The notes below the pieces were generated by a model. It saw nothing but the letters and a program-made list of their open reading frames with translations. It was not told the DNA's origin and made no database searches. This document shows positions 33,369-44,085 of a stretch of 64,000 nucleotides of DNA, piece after piece; within the stretch, counting starts at the first letter, position 1; each line of letters starts with the position of its first letter. This stretch comes from Streptomyces canus (GTDB lineage Bacteria > Actinomycetota > Actinomycetes > Streptomycetales > Streptomycetaceae), in NCBI RefSeq assembly GCF_001514145.1, contig NZ_KQ948659.1:427454-491453 (forward strand), read 5' to 3'. The position numbers and the translations under genes were made by a program.

Positions 33369-35423
33369 ATGGCCGACCCCTCCAGCTACCGCCCCAAACC
33401 AGGGGAGATCCCTGACACTCCCGGGGTGTACAGGTTTCGCGACGAGCACCGCCGGGTGATCTACGTCGGAAAGGCGAAAAGCCTGCGTCAGCGCCTGGCG
33501 AACTACTTCCAGGACCTGGCGAGCCTGCACCCCCGCACCCGCACCATGGTGACCACGGCCGCGTCCGTGGAGTGGACGGTGGTGTCCACGGAGGTCGAGG
33601 CCCTGCAGCTGGAGTACTCCTGGATCAAGGAGTTCGACCCCCGGTTCAACGTCAAGTACCGCGACGACAAGAGCTACCCGTACCTCGCGGTGACGATGAA
33701 CGAGGAGTTCCCGCGCGTGCAGGTGATGCGCGGCCAGAAACGCAAGGGCGTCAGGTACTTCGGGCCGTACGGGCACGCGTGGGCGATCCGCGACACCGTC
33801 GACCTCCTCCTGCGCGTCTTCCCGGTCCGCACCTGCTCCGCCGGCGTCTTCAAGAACGCCGCCCGCACCGGCCGCCCCTGCCTCCTCGGCTACATCGGCA
33901 AGTGCTCGGCACCCTGCGTCGACCGCGTATCCGCCGACGAACACCGCGACCTGGCCGAGGACTTCTGCGACTTCATGGCCGGCCGCACCGGCACCTACAT
34001 CCGCCGTCTCGAGCAGCAGATGACGGACGCGGCCGAGGAGATGGAGTACGAGCGGGCGGCCCGCCTGCGCGACGACATAGGGGCCCTGAAGAAGGCCATG
34101 GAGAAGAGCGCGGTGGTGCTCGCCGACGCGACCGACGCCGACCTGATCGCGGTCGCCGAGGACGAGCTGGAGGCCGCCGTCCAGATCTTCCACGTGCGCG
34201 GCGGACGGGTCCGGGGCCAGCGCGGCTGGGTCACCGACAAGGTCGAGGAGATCACTACCGGCGCCCTCGTCGAACACGCCCTCCAGCAGCTCTACGGCGA
34301 GGAGAAGGGGGACTCCGTCCCCAAGGAGGTCCTCGTCCCGGCCCTGCCCGACCCGGTCGAGCCGGTCCAGGAGTGGCTGGCCGAGCGCCGCGGCTCGGGC
34401 GTCTCCCTGCGCATCCCGCAGCGCGGCGACAAGAAGGCCCTCATGGAGACCGTGCAGCGCAACGCCCTCCAGGCACTCGGCCTGCACAAGACCAAGCGCG
34501 CCTCCGACCTGACCACGCGCTCGCGTGCCCTGGAGGAGATCGCCGAGGCCCTCGACCTGGACAGCGCGCCGCTGCGGATCGAGTGCTACGACATCTCCCA
34601 CCTCCAGGGCGACGACGTGGTCGCGTCCATGGTCGTCTTCGAGGACGGACTCCAGCGCAAGAGCGAGTACCGCCGCTTCCAGATCAAGGGCTTCGCCGGA
34701 CAGGACGACGTCCGGTCCATGCACGAAGTGATCTCCCGCCGGTTCCGGCGCTATCTCGCCGAGAAGGAGAAGACGGGCGAGTGGGTGGACGACCTCCCCG
34801 AGGAGGGCACCCCCGAGACCGGCCTCAAGGACGACGACGGCCGCCCGAAGAAGTTCGCCTACCCGCCCCAGCTCGTCGTCGTCGACGGCGGACAGCCCCA
34901 GGTCGCCGCCGCCAAGAAGGCCCTGGACGAGCTCGGTATCGACGACATCGCCGTCTGCGGCCTCGCCAAGCGCCTGGAGGAGGTCTGGCTGCCGGACGAC
35001 GACGACCCGGTCGTGCTGCCCCGCACCAGCGAAGGCCTGTACCTTCTGCAGCGGGTCCGTGACGAGGCCCACCGCTTCGCGATCACTTACCAGCGCACCA
35101 AGCGGGCCCAGCGCTTCCGGTCGAGCCCCCTCGACGACGTCCCCGGCCTCGGGGACACGCGCAAGCAGGCACTGCTGAAACATTTCGGGTCCTTGAAGAA
35201 ACTACGATCCGCCACCATCGACCAGATCTGCGAGGTCCCCGGCATAGGCCGCAAGACGGCCGAGACGATCGCCGTGGCCCTCGCCCAGGCGGCCCCGGCC
35301 GCGCCCGCCGTGAACACGGCGACTGGAGAGATCATGGAAGAGGAGGAACCCGGCACCACGGGTTCCGGTGGGGAACCCGTGACGGCGGGTGCCCCGGACG
35401 AACGACGGGGGCAGGAGACATGA
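33369..35423 (+). CDS. uvrC: UvrABC excision nuclease subunit C
   Basis: Dual-incision nuclease of nucleotide excision repair, 684 aa. The GIY-YIG domain that cuts 3' of the lesion is at residues about 16-100 (GVYRFRDEHRRVIYVGKAKSLRQRL). Cys residues CSAPCVD follow, then a UVR motif near 215 (MTDAAEEMEYERAARLRDDI), the RNase-H-like 5' nuclease domain (ECYDISHLQGDD; VVVDGGQPQV) and a C-terminal double helix-hairpin-helix (PGLGDTRKQALL; PGIGRKTAE). The last ~55 residues are an acidic tail. No ribosome site; the damage promoter predicts a leaderless start. Its end overlaps rapZ by 4 bp. Confidence 0.97.
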   Translation: MADPSSYRPKPGEIPDTPGVYRFRDEHRRVIYVGKAKSLRQRLANYFQDLASLHPRTRTMVTTAASVEWTVVSTEVEALQLEYSWIKEFDPRFNVKYRDDKSYPYLAVTMNEEFPRVQVMRGQKRKGVRYFGPYGHAWAIRDTVDLLLRVFPVRTCSAGVFKNAARTGRPCLLGYIGKCSAPCVDRVSADEHRDLAEDFCDFMAGRTGTYIRRLEQQMTDAAEEMEYERAARLRDDIGALKKAMEKSAVVLADATDADLIAVAEDELEAAVQIFHVRGGRVRGQRGWVTDKVEEITTGALVEHALQQLYGEEKGDSVPKEVLVPALPDPVEPVQEWLAERRGSGVSLRIPQRGDKKALMETVQRNALQALGLHKTKRASDLTTRSRALEEIAEALDLDSAPLRIECYDISHLQGDDVVASMVVFEDGLQRKSEYRRFQIKGFAGQDDVRSMHEVISRRFRRYLAEKEKTGEWVDDLPEEGTPETGLKDDDGRPKKFAYPPQLVVVDGGQPQVAAAKKALDELGIDDIAVCGLAKRLEEVWLPDDDDPVVLPRTSEGLYLLQRVRDEAHRFAITYQRTKRAQRFRSSPLDDVPGLGDTRKQALLKHFGSLKKLRSATIDQICEVPGIGRKTAETIAVALAQAAPAAPAVNTATGEIMEEEEPGTTGSGGEPVTAGAPDERRGQET

Positions 35424-36379
35424 ATGTGAACGAGCACGAAGAACAACAGGACCAGGGCGGAGAAGACGCACAGGTGAGTACGGGCGCGCCCGCCGACGCG
35501 GCCGGAGTCCCGGAGGCGGCCATCCCCGAGCTGGTGATCATCTCCGGGATGTCCGGCGCCGGGCGCTCGACCGCCGCGAAGTGTCTGGAGGACCTCGGCT
35601 GGTTCGTCGTCGACAACCTCCCGCCCGCGCTGATCCCCACCATGGTGGAGCTCGGCGCCCGCTCCCAGGGCAATGTCGCGCGGATCGCCGTGGTCGTCGA
35701 CGTCCGCGGCCGGCGCTTCTTCGACAACCTCCGCGAGTCGCTCGCCGACCTGGCGGCCAAGCACGTCACCCGGCGGATCGTCTTCCTGGAGTCCTCCGAC
35801 GAGGCGCTGGTGCGCCGCTTCGAGTCCGTGCGCCGCCCGCACCCCCTCCAGGGCGACGGCCGCATCGTCGACGGCATCGACGCCGAGCGCGAGCTCCTGC
35901 GCGAGCTGCGCGGCGACGCCGACCTGGTCATCGACACCTCCAGCCTCAACGTGCACGAGCTGCGCGCCAAGATGGACGCCCAGTTCGCCGGCGAGGAGGA
36001 GCCCGAGCTCAGGGCCACCGTGATGTCCTTCGGCTTCAAGTACGGCCTCCCGGTCGACGCCGACCTGGTCGCGGACATGCGGTTCCTGCCCAACCCGCAC
36101 TGGGTCCCGGAGCTGCGCCCCTTCACCGGCCTCAACGAGGAGGTGTCGGCGTACGTCTTCAACCAGCCCGGCGCCAAGGAGTTCCTCGACCGCTACGCCG
36201 AGCTGCTGCGCCTCATCGCGGCCGGCTACCGCCGTGAGGGCAAGCGGTACGTGACCATCGCCATCGGCTGCACCGGCGGCAAGCACCGCTCGGTCGCCAC
36301 GTCGGAGAAGCTCGCCGCGCGCCTCGCGGCCGAGGGTGTGGAGACGGTGGTCGTACACCGGGACATGGGACGGGAATGA
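35420..36379 (+). CDS. rapZ: RNase adapter protein RapZ
   Basis: P-loop protein of 319 aa. After a ~35-residue hydrophilic N-terminus it has Walker A SGMSGAGRSTAAK near residue 43, the GWFVVDNLPP segment, the RRPHPLQ region near residue 142, and the conserved C-terminal domain with TIAIGCTGGKHRSV near residue 276. In E. coli RapZ guides RNase E to the sRNA GlmZ and senses glucosamine 6-phosphate; in Gram-positive bacteria the RNA role is less defined. Start and stop overlap uvrC and yvcK by 4 bp each (ATGA), so the genes are coupled. Confidence 0.95.
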   Translation: MNVNEHEEQQDQGGEDAQVSTGAPADAAGVPEAAIPELVIISGMSGAGRSTAAKCLEDLGWFVVDNLPPALIPTMVELGARSQGNVARIAVVVDVRGRRFFDNLRESLADLAAKHVTRRIVFLESSDEALVRRFESVRRPHPLQGDGRIVDGIDAERELLRELRGDADLVIDTSSLNVHELRAKMDAQFAGEEEPELRATVMSFGFKYGLPVDADLVADMRFLPNPHWVPELRPFTGLNEEVSAYVFNQPGAKEFLDRYAELLRLIAAGYRREGKRYVTIAIGCTGGKHRSVATSEKLAARLAAEGVETVVVHRDMGRE

Positions 36380-37443
36380 CCGCACGTAGTCCGCGGCTGA
36401 GCAGGCTGCGCAGGGTCGTCCCCGAAGGACGTGCGACCCGGCCCGTCGAGGCCCGGGGCGCGAGACCCCGTCGGCGTGGCGCCCAGCCCAAGGTGGTCGC
36501 GCTCGGCGGTGGCATGGGCCTGTCCGCCTCGCTCGCCGCGCTGCGCCGGATCACCGGCGACCTCACCGCAGTCGTCACCGTGGCCGACGACGGCGGCTCC
36601 AGCGGGCGCCTGCGCGACGAGCTGGGCGTCCTGCCGCCCGGCGACCTGCGCAAGGCGCTGGCCGCGCTGTGCGGCGACGACGACTGGGGTCAGACCTGGG
36701 CCCGGGTCATCCAGCACCGCTTCCAGTCCAAGGGTGACCTGCACGAACACGCGGTCGGCAACCTGCTCATCGTCGCCCTGTGGGAGCAGCTCGGCGACCA
36801 TGTCCAGGCCCTCGACCTGGTCGGCAGACTCCTCGGCGCGCACGGGCGCGTGCTGCCCATGTCCGCCGTACCCCTGGAGCTCCAGGCCCTGGTCAAGGGG
36901 CACGACCCGGACCGGCCCGAGGACGTGGAGACCGTACGCGGACAGGCGACCGTGGCCCTGACCCCGGGTGAGGTGCAGTCGGTGCACGTCGTGCCGCACG
37001 ACCCGCCCGCGGTCCCCGAGGCGGTGGAGGCGGTCCTGGACGCGGACTGGGTGGTCCTCGGACCCGGCTCGTGGTTCTCCTCGGTCATCCCGCATCTGCT
37101 GGTGCCCGAACTTCTGGACGCCCTCACCCAGACGAAGGCGCGCCGGGTACTCTCCCTGAACCTCGCACCGCAGCCGGGAGAAACCGATGGCTTCTCCCCG
37201 CAGCGTCATTTGGAGGTTTTGGGACGACACGCCCCTAAACTCGCCCTGGACGTGGTGCTGGCCGACCAGGCCGCCGTGCCCGACCGCGATTCCCTGACCG
37301 ATGCCGCCCAGCGGTTCGGCGCCGCGGTCGAGCTGGCGCCGGTGGCCCGGCCCGACGGGACCCCGAGGCACGACCCGGAGCTGTTGGCCGCCGCGTACGA
37401 CCGTATTTTTCGGATGCATGGAAGGATCGGCCCATGGCGATGA
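36376..37443 (+). CDS. yvcK: YvcK/GlmR family protein (gluconeogenesis/cell-wall factor)
   Basis: CofD-like UDP-sugar-binding protein of 355 aa. After a 37-residue basic N-terminus it shows VVALGGGMGLSASLAALR, TVADDGGSSGRLR and LPPGDLRKALAAL, as in the family, then NLLIVALWE and GPGSWFSSVIPHLL near residue 232. In Bacillus and mycobacteria YvcK/CuvA binds UDP-GlcNAc and controls wall precursor supply and cell shape. It overlaps rapZ by 4 bp and whiA by 10 bp; a candidate internal whiA promoter lies in its 3' part. Confidence 0.94.
   Translation: MTARSPRLSRLRRVVPEGRATRPVEARGARPRRRGAQPKVVALGGGMGLSASLAALRRITGDLTAVVTVADDGGSSGRLRDELGVLPPGDLRKALAALCGDDDWGQTWARVIQHRFQSKGDLHEHAVGNLLIVALWEQLGDHVQALDLVGRLLGAHGRVLPMSAVPLELQALVKGHDPDRPEDVETVRGQATVALTPGEVQSVHVVPHDPPAVPEAVEAVLDADWVVLGPGSWFSSVIPHLLVPELLDALTQTKARRVLSLNLAPQPGETDGFSPQRHLEVLGRHAPKLALDVVLADQAAVPDRDSLTDAAQRFGAAVELAPVARPDGTPRHDPELLAAAYDRIFRMHGRIGPWR
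37226..37241 (+). promoter_or_regulatory. Candidate internal whiA promoter with a WhiA box
   Basis: Inside yvcK, about 200 bp upstream of whiA: GACAC (37226-37230), the core of WhiA binding sites, 5 nt, then TAAACT (37236-37241) as a -10. In S. coelicolor a developmentally controlled whiA promoter is known within the upstream gene; this is the best candidate here. Confidence 0.4.
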
Positions 37444-38423
37444 CGGCAGCGGTGAAGGACGAGATCTCCCGGCTCCCCGTCACGCGGACCTGCTGCAGAA
37501 AGGCGGAGGTCTCCGCCATTCTGCGGTTCGCCGGCGGCCTCCACCTGGTGAGCGGGCGCATTGTGATCGAGGCGGAGCTGGACACCGCGATGGCGGCCCG
37601 CAGACTCAAGCGGGACATCCTGGAGATCTTCGGCCACAGCTCCGAACTGATCGTGATGGCACCGGGCGGACTGCGCCGCGGTTCGCGTTACGTCGTCCGG
37701 GTCGTCGCCGGCGGTGACCAGCTGGCCCGCCAGACCGGCCTGGTCGACGGCCGGGGCCGCCCGATCCGGGGGCTGCCCCCGCAGGTCGTCTCCGGTGCCA
37801 CCTGCGACGCCGAGGCCGCCTGGCGCGGCGCCTTCCTGGCGCACGGCTCGCTCACCGAGCCCGGCCGCTCCTCCTCCCTGGAGGTGACCTGCCCGGGACC
37901 CGAGGCCGCGCTCGCCCTGGTCGGCGCCGCCCGACGCCTCTCGATCGCCGCCAAGGCCCGCGAGGTCCGCGGAGTGGACCGCGTGGTCGTCCGGGACGGT
38001 GACGCGATCGGTGCCCTGCTCACCCGGCTGGGCGCCCACGAGTCGGTGCTCGCCTGGGAGGAGCGCCGGATGCGCCGCGAGGTGCGGGCCACGGCGAACC
38101 GGCTCGCCAACTTCGACGACGCCAACCTGCGCCGCTCCGCGCGCGCGGCCGTGGCCGCCGGTGCCCGGGTCCAGCGCGCCCTGGAGATCCTCGCCGACGA
38201 CGTGCCCGAGCACCTCGCCGCCGCCGGCCGGTTGCGCATGGACCACAAGCAGGCCTCCCTGGAGGAGCTGGGCGCCCTCGCCGACCCGCCGCTGACCAAG
38301 GACGCCGTCGCCGGCCGTATCCGCCGCCTGCTGGCCATGGCCGACAAGCGCGCCTCCGACCTCGGCATTCCGGGCACGGAATCCAGCATCACCGAGGAGA
38401 TGGCCGACAACCTGGTCGGCTGA
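37434..38423 (+). CDS. whiA: Sporulation transcription factor WhiA
   Basis: Protein of 329 aa that, with WhiB, starts sporulation septation in aerial hyphae. The N-terminal two thirds are a degenerate LAGLIDADG homing-endonuclease fold (CCRKAEVSAILRFAGGLHL near residue 21; WRGAFLAHGSLTEPGRSSSLEV near residue 130). The C-terminal helix-turn-helix binds DNA (LEELGALADPPLTKDAVAGRIRRLL near residue 290). It overlaps yvcK by 10 bp, so basal translation is coupled to the uvrC-rapZ-yvcK message. A strong terminator follows. Confidence 0.97.
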   Translation: MAMTAAVKDEISRLPVTRTCCRKAEVSAILRFAGGLHLVSGRIVIEAELDTAMAARRLKRDILEIFGHSSELIVMAPGGLRRGSRYVVRVVAGGDQLARQTGLVDGRGRPIRGLPPQVVSGATCDAEAAWRGAFLAHGSLTEPGRSSSLEVTCPGPEAALALVGAARRLSIAAKAREVRGVDRVVVRDGDAIGALLTRLGAHESVLAWEERRMRREVRATANRLANFDDANLRRSARAAVAAGARVQRALEILADDVPEHLAAAGRLRMDHKQASLEELGALADPPLTKDAVAGRIRRLLAMADKRASDLGIPGTESSITEEMADNLVG

Positions 38424-38436
38424 CCGTCACTCACCA

Positions 38437-38475
38437 CGCCGGTGCCGACGCCCACTTGGGACGTCGGCACCGGCG
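38437..38475 (+). terminator. Intrinsic terminator of the uvrC-whiA operon
   Basis: Perfect 14-bp stem CGCCGGTGCCGACG / CGTCGGCACCGGCG with an 11-nt loop, followed by TTTGCGT. Confidence 0.85.
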
Positions 38476-38569
38476 TTTGCGTATTCGTGAGGCGCCCTTG
38501 ACTGGATCATCAACTGTCATGAGCCTGGCATCTGTTCGCTGCTGTGGCGGACCACCGCAAGGGGGGCTC

Positions 38570-41521
38570 ATGAGACGAAGAGCGAGACCGATCCTCGCCG
38601 TTGGCGCGCTCCTGCTCGGCGGCGCGGGCCTCGCGCCCGTCGCCCAGGCCGCGGAGAGCGCCAGTTCTCCTGATCCGAACGAAGTCAAGGTCTTCCGCGC
38701 CGAGGTGACCAGCGGGCAGGTACCCCTGCTGCTGGCGGCCGGCCAGGACGGCCACGAACTGAGCGAGCAGGTGCCCGCCAAGGGCACCGCGACCGTCGAG
38801 GTCTACCTCACCGACCAGGAGGCCCAGAAGCTCGAAGGGCAGGGCGTCGAACTCACCGAGCACACCCTGACCGCCAAGGCCGAGGCCCGCGTGGACAAGG
38901 CCGCCGAGGGCGTGTTCCGGCCGTACAGCGGAAGCGGCGGTCTCCAGGAGGAGATCCTCGCGACCGCCCGGGCCAACCCCGGCCTCACCAAGGTCGTCTC
39001 CATCGGCAAGACGGTGAACGGCAAGGACATCCTCGCGCTCAAACTGACCAAGAACGCGAAGAAGTCCAAGGACGGCGCCAAACCCTCCGTGCTCTACATG
39101 TCCAACCAGCACGCGCGCGAGTGGATCACGCCGGAGATGACCCGCCGGCTGCTCCACCACTACGTCGACAACTACAAGAGCGACAAGCGCGTCAAGAAGA
39201 TCGTCGACTCCACCGAGCTGTGGTTCGTCCTGTCGGCCAACCCCGACGGCTACGACTACACCTTCCAGAGCGACGACAACCGCCTGTGGCGCAAGAACCT
39301 GCATGACAACAACGGCGACGGCACCACAGGCGTCGGCGACGGCGTCGACCTCAACCGCAACTTCTCCTACAAGTGGGGCTACGACAACGAGGGTTCGTCC
39401 CCCAACCCCACCAGTGAGACCTACCGCGGCACGGCCCCCTCTTCGGAGCCCGAGACCAAGGCGCTGGACGCCTTCGAGAAGCGGATCGGCTTCACGTACG
39501 GCATCAATTACCACTCCGCCGCCGAACTCCTCCTCTACGGCGTCGGCTGGCAGGTGGCCACCGACACGCCCGACGACATCATGTACAAGGCGCTCGCCGG
39601 CACCCCGGACAACTCCGCGATCCCCGGCTACCACCCGCAGGTCTCCTCGGAGCTGTACACCACCAACGGCGAGGCGGACGGCCACGCGTCGAACGTCAAC
39701 GGCCTGGCGATGTTCACCCCCGAGATGTCGACCTGCCAGACCGCCTCGGACCTCGACCCGAACGACCAGTGGAACGCGGCGGACTGCCAGTCGGTCTTCA
39801 ACTTCCCGGACGACGAGAAGCTGATCCAGCAGGAGTTCGAGAAGAACATCCCGTTCGCGCTCTCCGTCGCCGAGTCCGCGGCCACGCCCGACCAGCCGAA
39901 GTCGTCGCTCGGCCTGAAGGCCGCCGACTTCACCCCGAAGCCGTTCACCACGTCCTACGCGCGCGGTGCGGACCAGGAGGTCTCCGTCGTCGTACGCAGG
40001 TCCGTGCGCGACAAGGAGCTCAAGTACCGCGTCAACGGCGGCCGTACGAAGGACATCGCGCTCAAGGCATGGAAGGGCGGCGAGACGTACGGCGGTGAGG
40101 ACAACCTCTACTTCGACGAGTACCGCGCCAAGGTCTCCGACGGCGATCCGGGCGACAAGGTCGAGGTCTGGTTCACCGGCCGGACGAAGAGCGGAAAGAC
40201 CGGCTCCAGCGCGCACTTCACCTACACGGTGGCCGAGCGGCCGCGCGCGGACGTGCTCGTGGTCGCCGAGGAGGGCGCGACCGCCACACAGGCGCAGACC
40301 TACGTGGACGCCCTCAAGGCGGCCGGCCGCAGGGCGATCGTCTGGAACGTCGCCACGCAGGGTGCGCCCGACGCGCTCGGCGTACTGGACCACTTCAAGA
40401 CCGTCGTCCACTACACGGGCGCGACCGTCCCGGGCAACCCCACCCAGCTCCAGCTGCGCGCCTTCCTGAACGAGGGCGGCAAGCTGGTCGAGGCGGGCGA
40501 GCGGGCCGGCGGCACCGTCGACCTGGGCGGCGGCACCCTGTCGAACGACTTCAGCCAGTACTACCTCGGCGCCTACACCCGTACGACGCTGCCGGGCGCC
40601 ACGGCTTTCCAGGGCACCGGCAAACTCGCCGGAGCCGGCGCGAGCCTCGGGGCCGCCCCCGGCAACCCGCTGGACGCGGCCGGATCCTTCAGCGTCACCT
40701 CGGACAACCTGCCCGCGGCGACCTTCCCGCAGTTCGCGAGCGCGGGAGCGGGCACGTATCCCGGCACGCCCAACCCGTACGGACCGTACGAAGGCACCTC
40801 CATGGCGGCCGTCACGCACAGCGACTACGCCTGGAACCGCCTGACCCGCACCGTCGACCTCACCCAGGTGACCGCCGCGCAGGCGCCCACGCTGCGCACC
40901 CGGATGCTGTGGGACACCGAGGAGGGTTACGACCACGCCGTCCTGGAGGCGAACACCGCCGGGGCCGACGACTGGACCACCCTCCCGGAGAAGAACGGTG
41001 CGACCACCAGTGCCGTGCCCGCCGAGTGCGAGGCCGGGTTCTTCATCGCCGCCCACCCCGCGCTCAAGCGGTATCTGACGCAGGGCACCGACGGCTGCAC
41101 GGCCTCCGGCACCAGCGGTCAGTGGAACAGCCTCACCGGGGCCTCGGCCGGCTGGCAGGAGGTCTCCTTCGACCTCTCCGCGTACGCGGGCAAGAAGGTC
41201 GAGCTGTCCTTCAGCTACATCACCGACCCCGGGTCCGGCGGTCGCGGTGTCCTCGTCGACAACACCTCGGTCGTCGTCGGCGGCCAGGCCGTCGAGACGG
41301 AGGGCTTCGAGACCTCGCTCGGCGCGTGGAGTGTGCCCGGGCCGCCCGCGGGCAGCCCCGCGGTCGTGAAGGACTGGGGGCGCGCCGGAGAGCTGTTCAA
41401 GACCTACGGCGCGGTCACCACGGACGACACCGTGCTGCTGGGTTTCGGCCTGGAGCACGTCACCGCGGCGGCCGACCGCGGCGCCCTTGTCAAAAAGGCA
41501 CTCGCTGCCATCGGGGGGTGA
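38570..41521 (+). CDS. Secreted M14 zinc carboxypeptidase with C-terminal immune-inhibitor-A-like domains
   Basis: Exported peptidase of 983 aa. The signal peptide is MRRRARPILAVGALLLGGAG with cleavage after AQA near residue 27. A pro-region follows, then the M14 domain (about residues 120-440): zinc ligands HARE in NQHAREW near residue 180 and His in GINYHSAAELLLYG near 310, the substrate Arg in DLNRNF near 262, and catalytic Glu in MFTPEMS near 385. Beyond residue 470 come a beta-sandwich and a region resembling the M6 immune-inhibitor-A accessory domain (WQEVSFDLSAYAGKKVEL). Likely role: scavenging of extracellular protein. The ATG is preceded by AAGGGGGG. Confidence 0.93.
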   Translation: MRRRARPILAVGALLLGGAGLAPVAQAAESASSPDPNEVKVFRAEVTSGQVPLLLAAGQDGHELSEQVPAKGTATVEVYLTDQEAQKLEGQGVELTEHTLTAKAEARVDKAAEGVFRPYSGSGGLQEEILATARANPGLTKVVSIGKTVNGKDILALKLTKNAKKSKDGAKPSVLYMSNQHAREWITPEMTRRLLHHYVDNYKSDKRVKKIVDSTELWFVLSANPDGYDYTFQSDDNRLWRKNLHDNNGDGTTGVGDGVDLNRNFSYKWGYDNEGSSPNPTSETYRGTAPSSEPETKALDAFEKRIGFTYGINYHSAAELLLYGVGWQVATDTPDDIMYKALAGTPDNSAIPGYHPQVSSELYTTNGEADGHASNVNGLAMFTPEMSTCQTASDLDPNDQWNAADCQSVFNFPDDEKLIQQEFEKNIPFALSVAESAATPDQPKSSLGLKAADFTPKPFTTSYARGADQEVSVVVRRSVRDKELKYRVNGGRTKDIALKAWKGGETYGGEDNLYFDEYRAKVSDGDPGDKVEVWFTGRTKSGKTGSSAHFTYTVAERPRADVLVVAEEGATATQAQTYVDALKAAGRRAIVWNVATQGAPDALGVLDHFKTVVHYTGATVPGNPTQLQLRAFLNEGGKLVEAGERAGGTVDLGGGTLSNDFSQYYLGAYTRTTLPGATAFQGTGKLAGAGASLGAAPGNPLDAAGSFSVTSDNLPAATFPQFASAGAGTYPGTPNPYGPYEGTSMAAVTHSDYAWNRLTRTVDLTQVTAAQAPTLRTRMLWDTEEGYDHAVLEANTAGADDWTTLPEKNGATTSAVPAECEAGFFIAAHPALKRYLTQGTDGCTASGTSGQWNSLTGASAGWQEVSFDLSAYAGKKVELSFSYITDPGSGGRGVLVDNTSVVVGGQAVETEGFETSLGAWSVPGPPAGSPAVVKDWGRAGELFKTYGAVTTDDTVLLGFGLEHVTAAADRGALVKKALAAIGG

Positions 41522-41574
41522 ACCGGACGTGACCCGACGTAGTCATTTCGGGTGACCCGAGCTTTCGGTCCGGG

Positions 41575-41608
41575 GCGGTCCGTACCCCTACTGGCGGGTA
41601 CGGACCGC
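41575..41608 (+). terminator. Intrinsic terminator after the carboxypeptidase
   Basis: Perfect 13-bp stem GCGGTCCGTACCC / GGGTACGGACCGC with an 8-nt loop. No T-run follows. A -10-like TAGGGT for gap lies further on at 41658-41663. Confidence 0.8.
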
Positions 41609-41734
41609 ACTGCCGTGTATGGGGCATCTCGATGTCACCACGCCGGGCTCAGGGAGGTAGGGTCGGGGGTGGTCGGGGACATCCCATACAGCTCGCCGGT
41701 CTCACAACCGGCGTACCAACGAGGAGATCGGTTC

Positions 41735-42745
<1,011 letters not shown>

Positions 42746-42770
42746 TCGACCGATCAGGCACCTAGGTGTG

Positions 42771-42820
42771 TGAGCAAGGGCTCGGGCAGCGTGAGGACGC
42801 GTTGCCCGAGCCCTCACTCA
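42771..42820 (+). terminator. Hairpin between gap and pgk
   Basis: GGGCTCGGGCAGCG / CGTTGCCCGAGCCC (one G-T pair) with an 8-nt loop, core 42778-42813, extended by TGAG/CTCA. It may terminate or attenuate between gap and pgk, or stabilise the gap 3' end. Confidence 0.75.
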
Positions 42821-42868
42821 CGTGATCAGCTTTCGTACGATCCAGAGCCCTCCTCAGGAGTCCCCTTT

Positions 42869-44080
42869 ATGAAGACGATCGACGAACTCCTCGCCGAAGG
42901 GGTGGCCGGCAAGCGGGTCTTCGTCCGCGCCGACCTCAACGTGCCGCTGTCCGGCACCACCATCACCGACGACGGCCGTATCCGAGCCGTTCTGCCGACC
43001 GTGAAGGCCCTCGCCGACGCTGGCGCCCGCGTGGTCGTCGCCTCGCACCTGGGCCGCCCCAAGGGCGCTCCGGACCCGGCCTTCTCCCTCGCCCCGGCGG
43101 CCGCCCGCCTCGGTGAACTCCTCGACGCACCCGTGGAGTTCGCGACCGACACGGTGGGCGAGTCCGCCACCGCCACGGTCGCGGGCCTCACCGACGGCCA
43201 GGTCGCGGTCGTCGAGAACCTCCGCTTCAACGCCGGCGAGACCTCCAAGGACGACGCCGAGCGCGGCGCCTTCGCGGACCAGCTCGCCGCCCTCGCCGAT
43301 GTCTACGTCGGCGACGGCTTCGGCGCGGTCCACCGCAAGCACGCCTCGGTGTTCGACCTCCCGGCCCGGCTGCCGCACTACGCGGGGCACCTCATCGCCA
43401 CCGAGGTCGGCGTCCTGAAGAAGCTCACCGACGACGTCAAGCGCCCCTACGTGGTCGTGCTCGGCGGCGCCAAGGTCTCCGACAAGCTCGCCGTCATCGA
43501 CGAGCTGCTCGGCAAGGCCGACCGCATCCTCATCGGCGGGGGTATGGCCTTCACCTTCCTCAAGGCCAAGGGCCACGAGGTCGGCGCGTCCCTCCTCCAG
43601 GAGGACCAGATCCCGGCGGTTCTGGAGTACATCGAGCGCGCCGAGAAGACCGGCGTCGAGCTGGTCCTGCCGGTCGACGCGGTGGTCGCTCCCGCGTTCC
43701 CGGACCTGAAGACCAAGGCCCCGGCCGACTCCACCACCGTCGCCGCCGACGCCATCCCCGCCGACCGGATGGGCCTGGACATCGGCCCGGCGTCCGGCAA
43801 GCTGTACGCCTCGAAGATCACCGACGCCGCCACCGTCTTCTGGAACGGCCCCATGGGCGTCTTCGAACATCCCGAATTCGCCGAGGGCACCAAGGCGGTC
43901 GCCCAGGCCCTCCTCGACTCCCCGGCCTTCACGGTGGTCGGCGGTGGCGACTCCGCCGCGGCCGTCCGCACCCTGGGCTTCGACGAGAACGCATTCGGCC
44001 ACATCTCGACCGGTGGCGGCGCCTCCCTCGAATACCTCGAGGGCAAGACGCTCCCCGGCCTCGCCGCACTGGAGGACTGA
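42869..44080 (+). CDS. pgk: Phosphoglycerate kinase
   Basis: Glycolytic kinase, 403 aa, that makes ATP from 1,3-bisphosphoglycerate. The family blocks are VRADLNVPLSG near residue 19, SHLGRPKG near 58, ENLRFNAGE near 110, GGAKVSDKL in the nucleotide domain, GNPMG-type WNGPMGVFE near 330 and GGGDSAAAV near 352. The ATG follows CAGGAG by 8 nt. Five nucleotides separate its stop from tpiA, so the two are one transcript. Confidence 0.98.
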   Translation: MKTIDELLAEGVAGKRVFVRADLNVPLSGTTITDDGRIRAVLPTVKALADAGARVVVASHLGRPKGAPDPAFSLAPAAARLGELLDAPVEFATDTVGESATATVAGLTDGQVAVVENLRFNAGETSKDDAERGAFADQLAALADVYVGDGFGAVHRKHASVFDLPARLPHYAGHLIATEVGVLKKLTDDVKRPYVVVLGGAKVSDKLAVIDELLGKADRILIGGGMAFTFLKAKGHEVGASLLQEDQIPAVLEYIERAEKTGVELVLPVDAVVAPAFPDLKTKAPADSTTVAADAIPADRMGLDIGPASGKLYASKITDAATVFWNGPMGVFEHPEFAEGTKAVAQALLDSPAFTVVGGGDSAAAVRTLGFDENAFGHISTGGGASLEYLEGKTLPGLAALED

Positions 44081-44085
44081 CCTAC

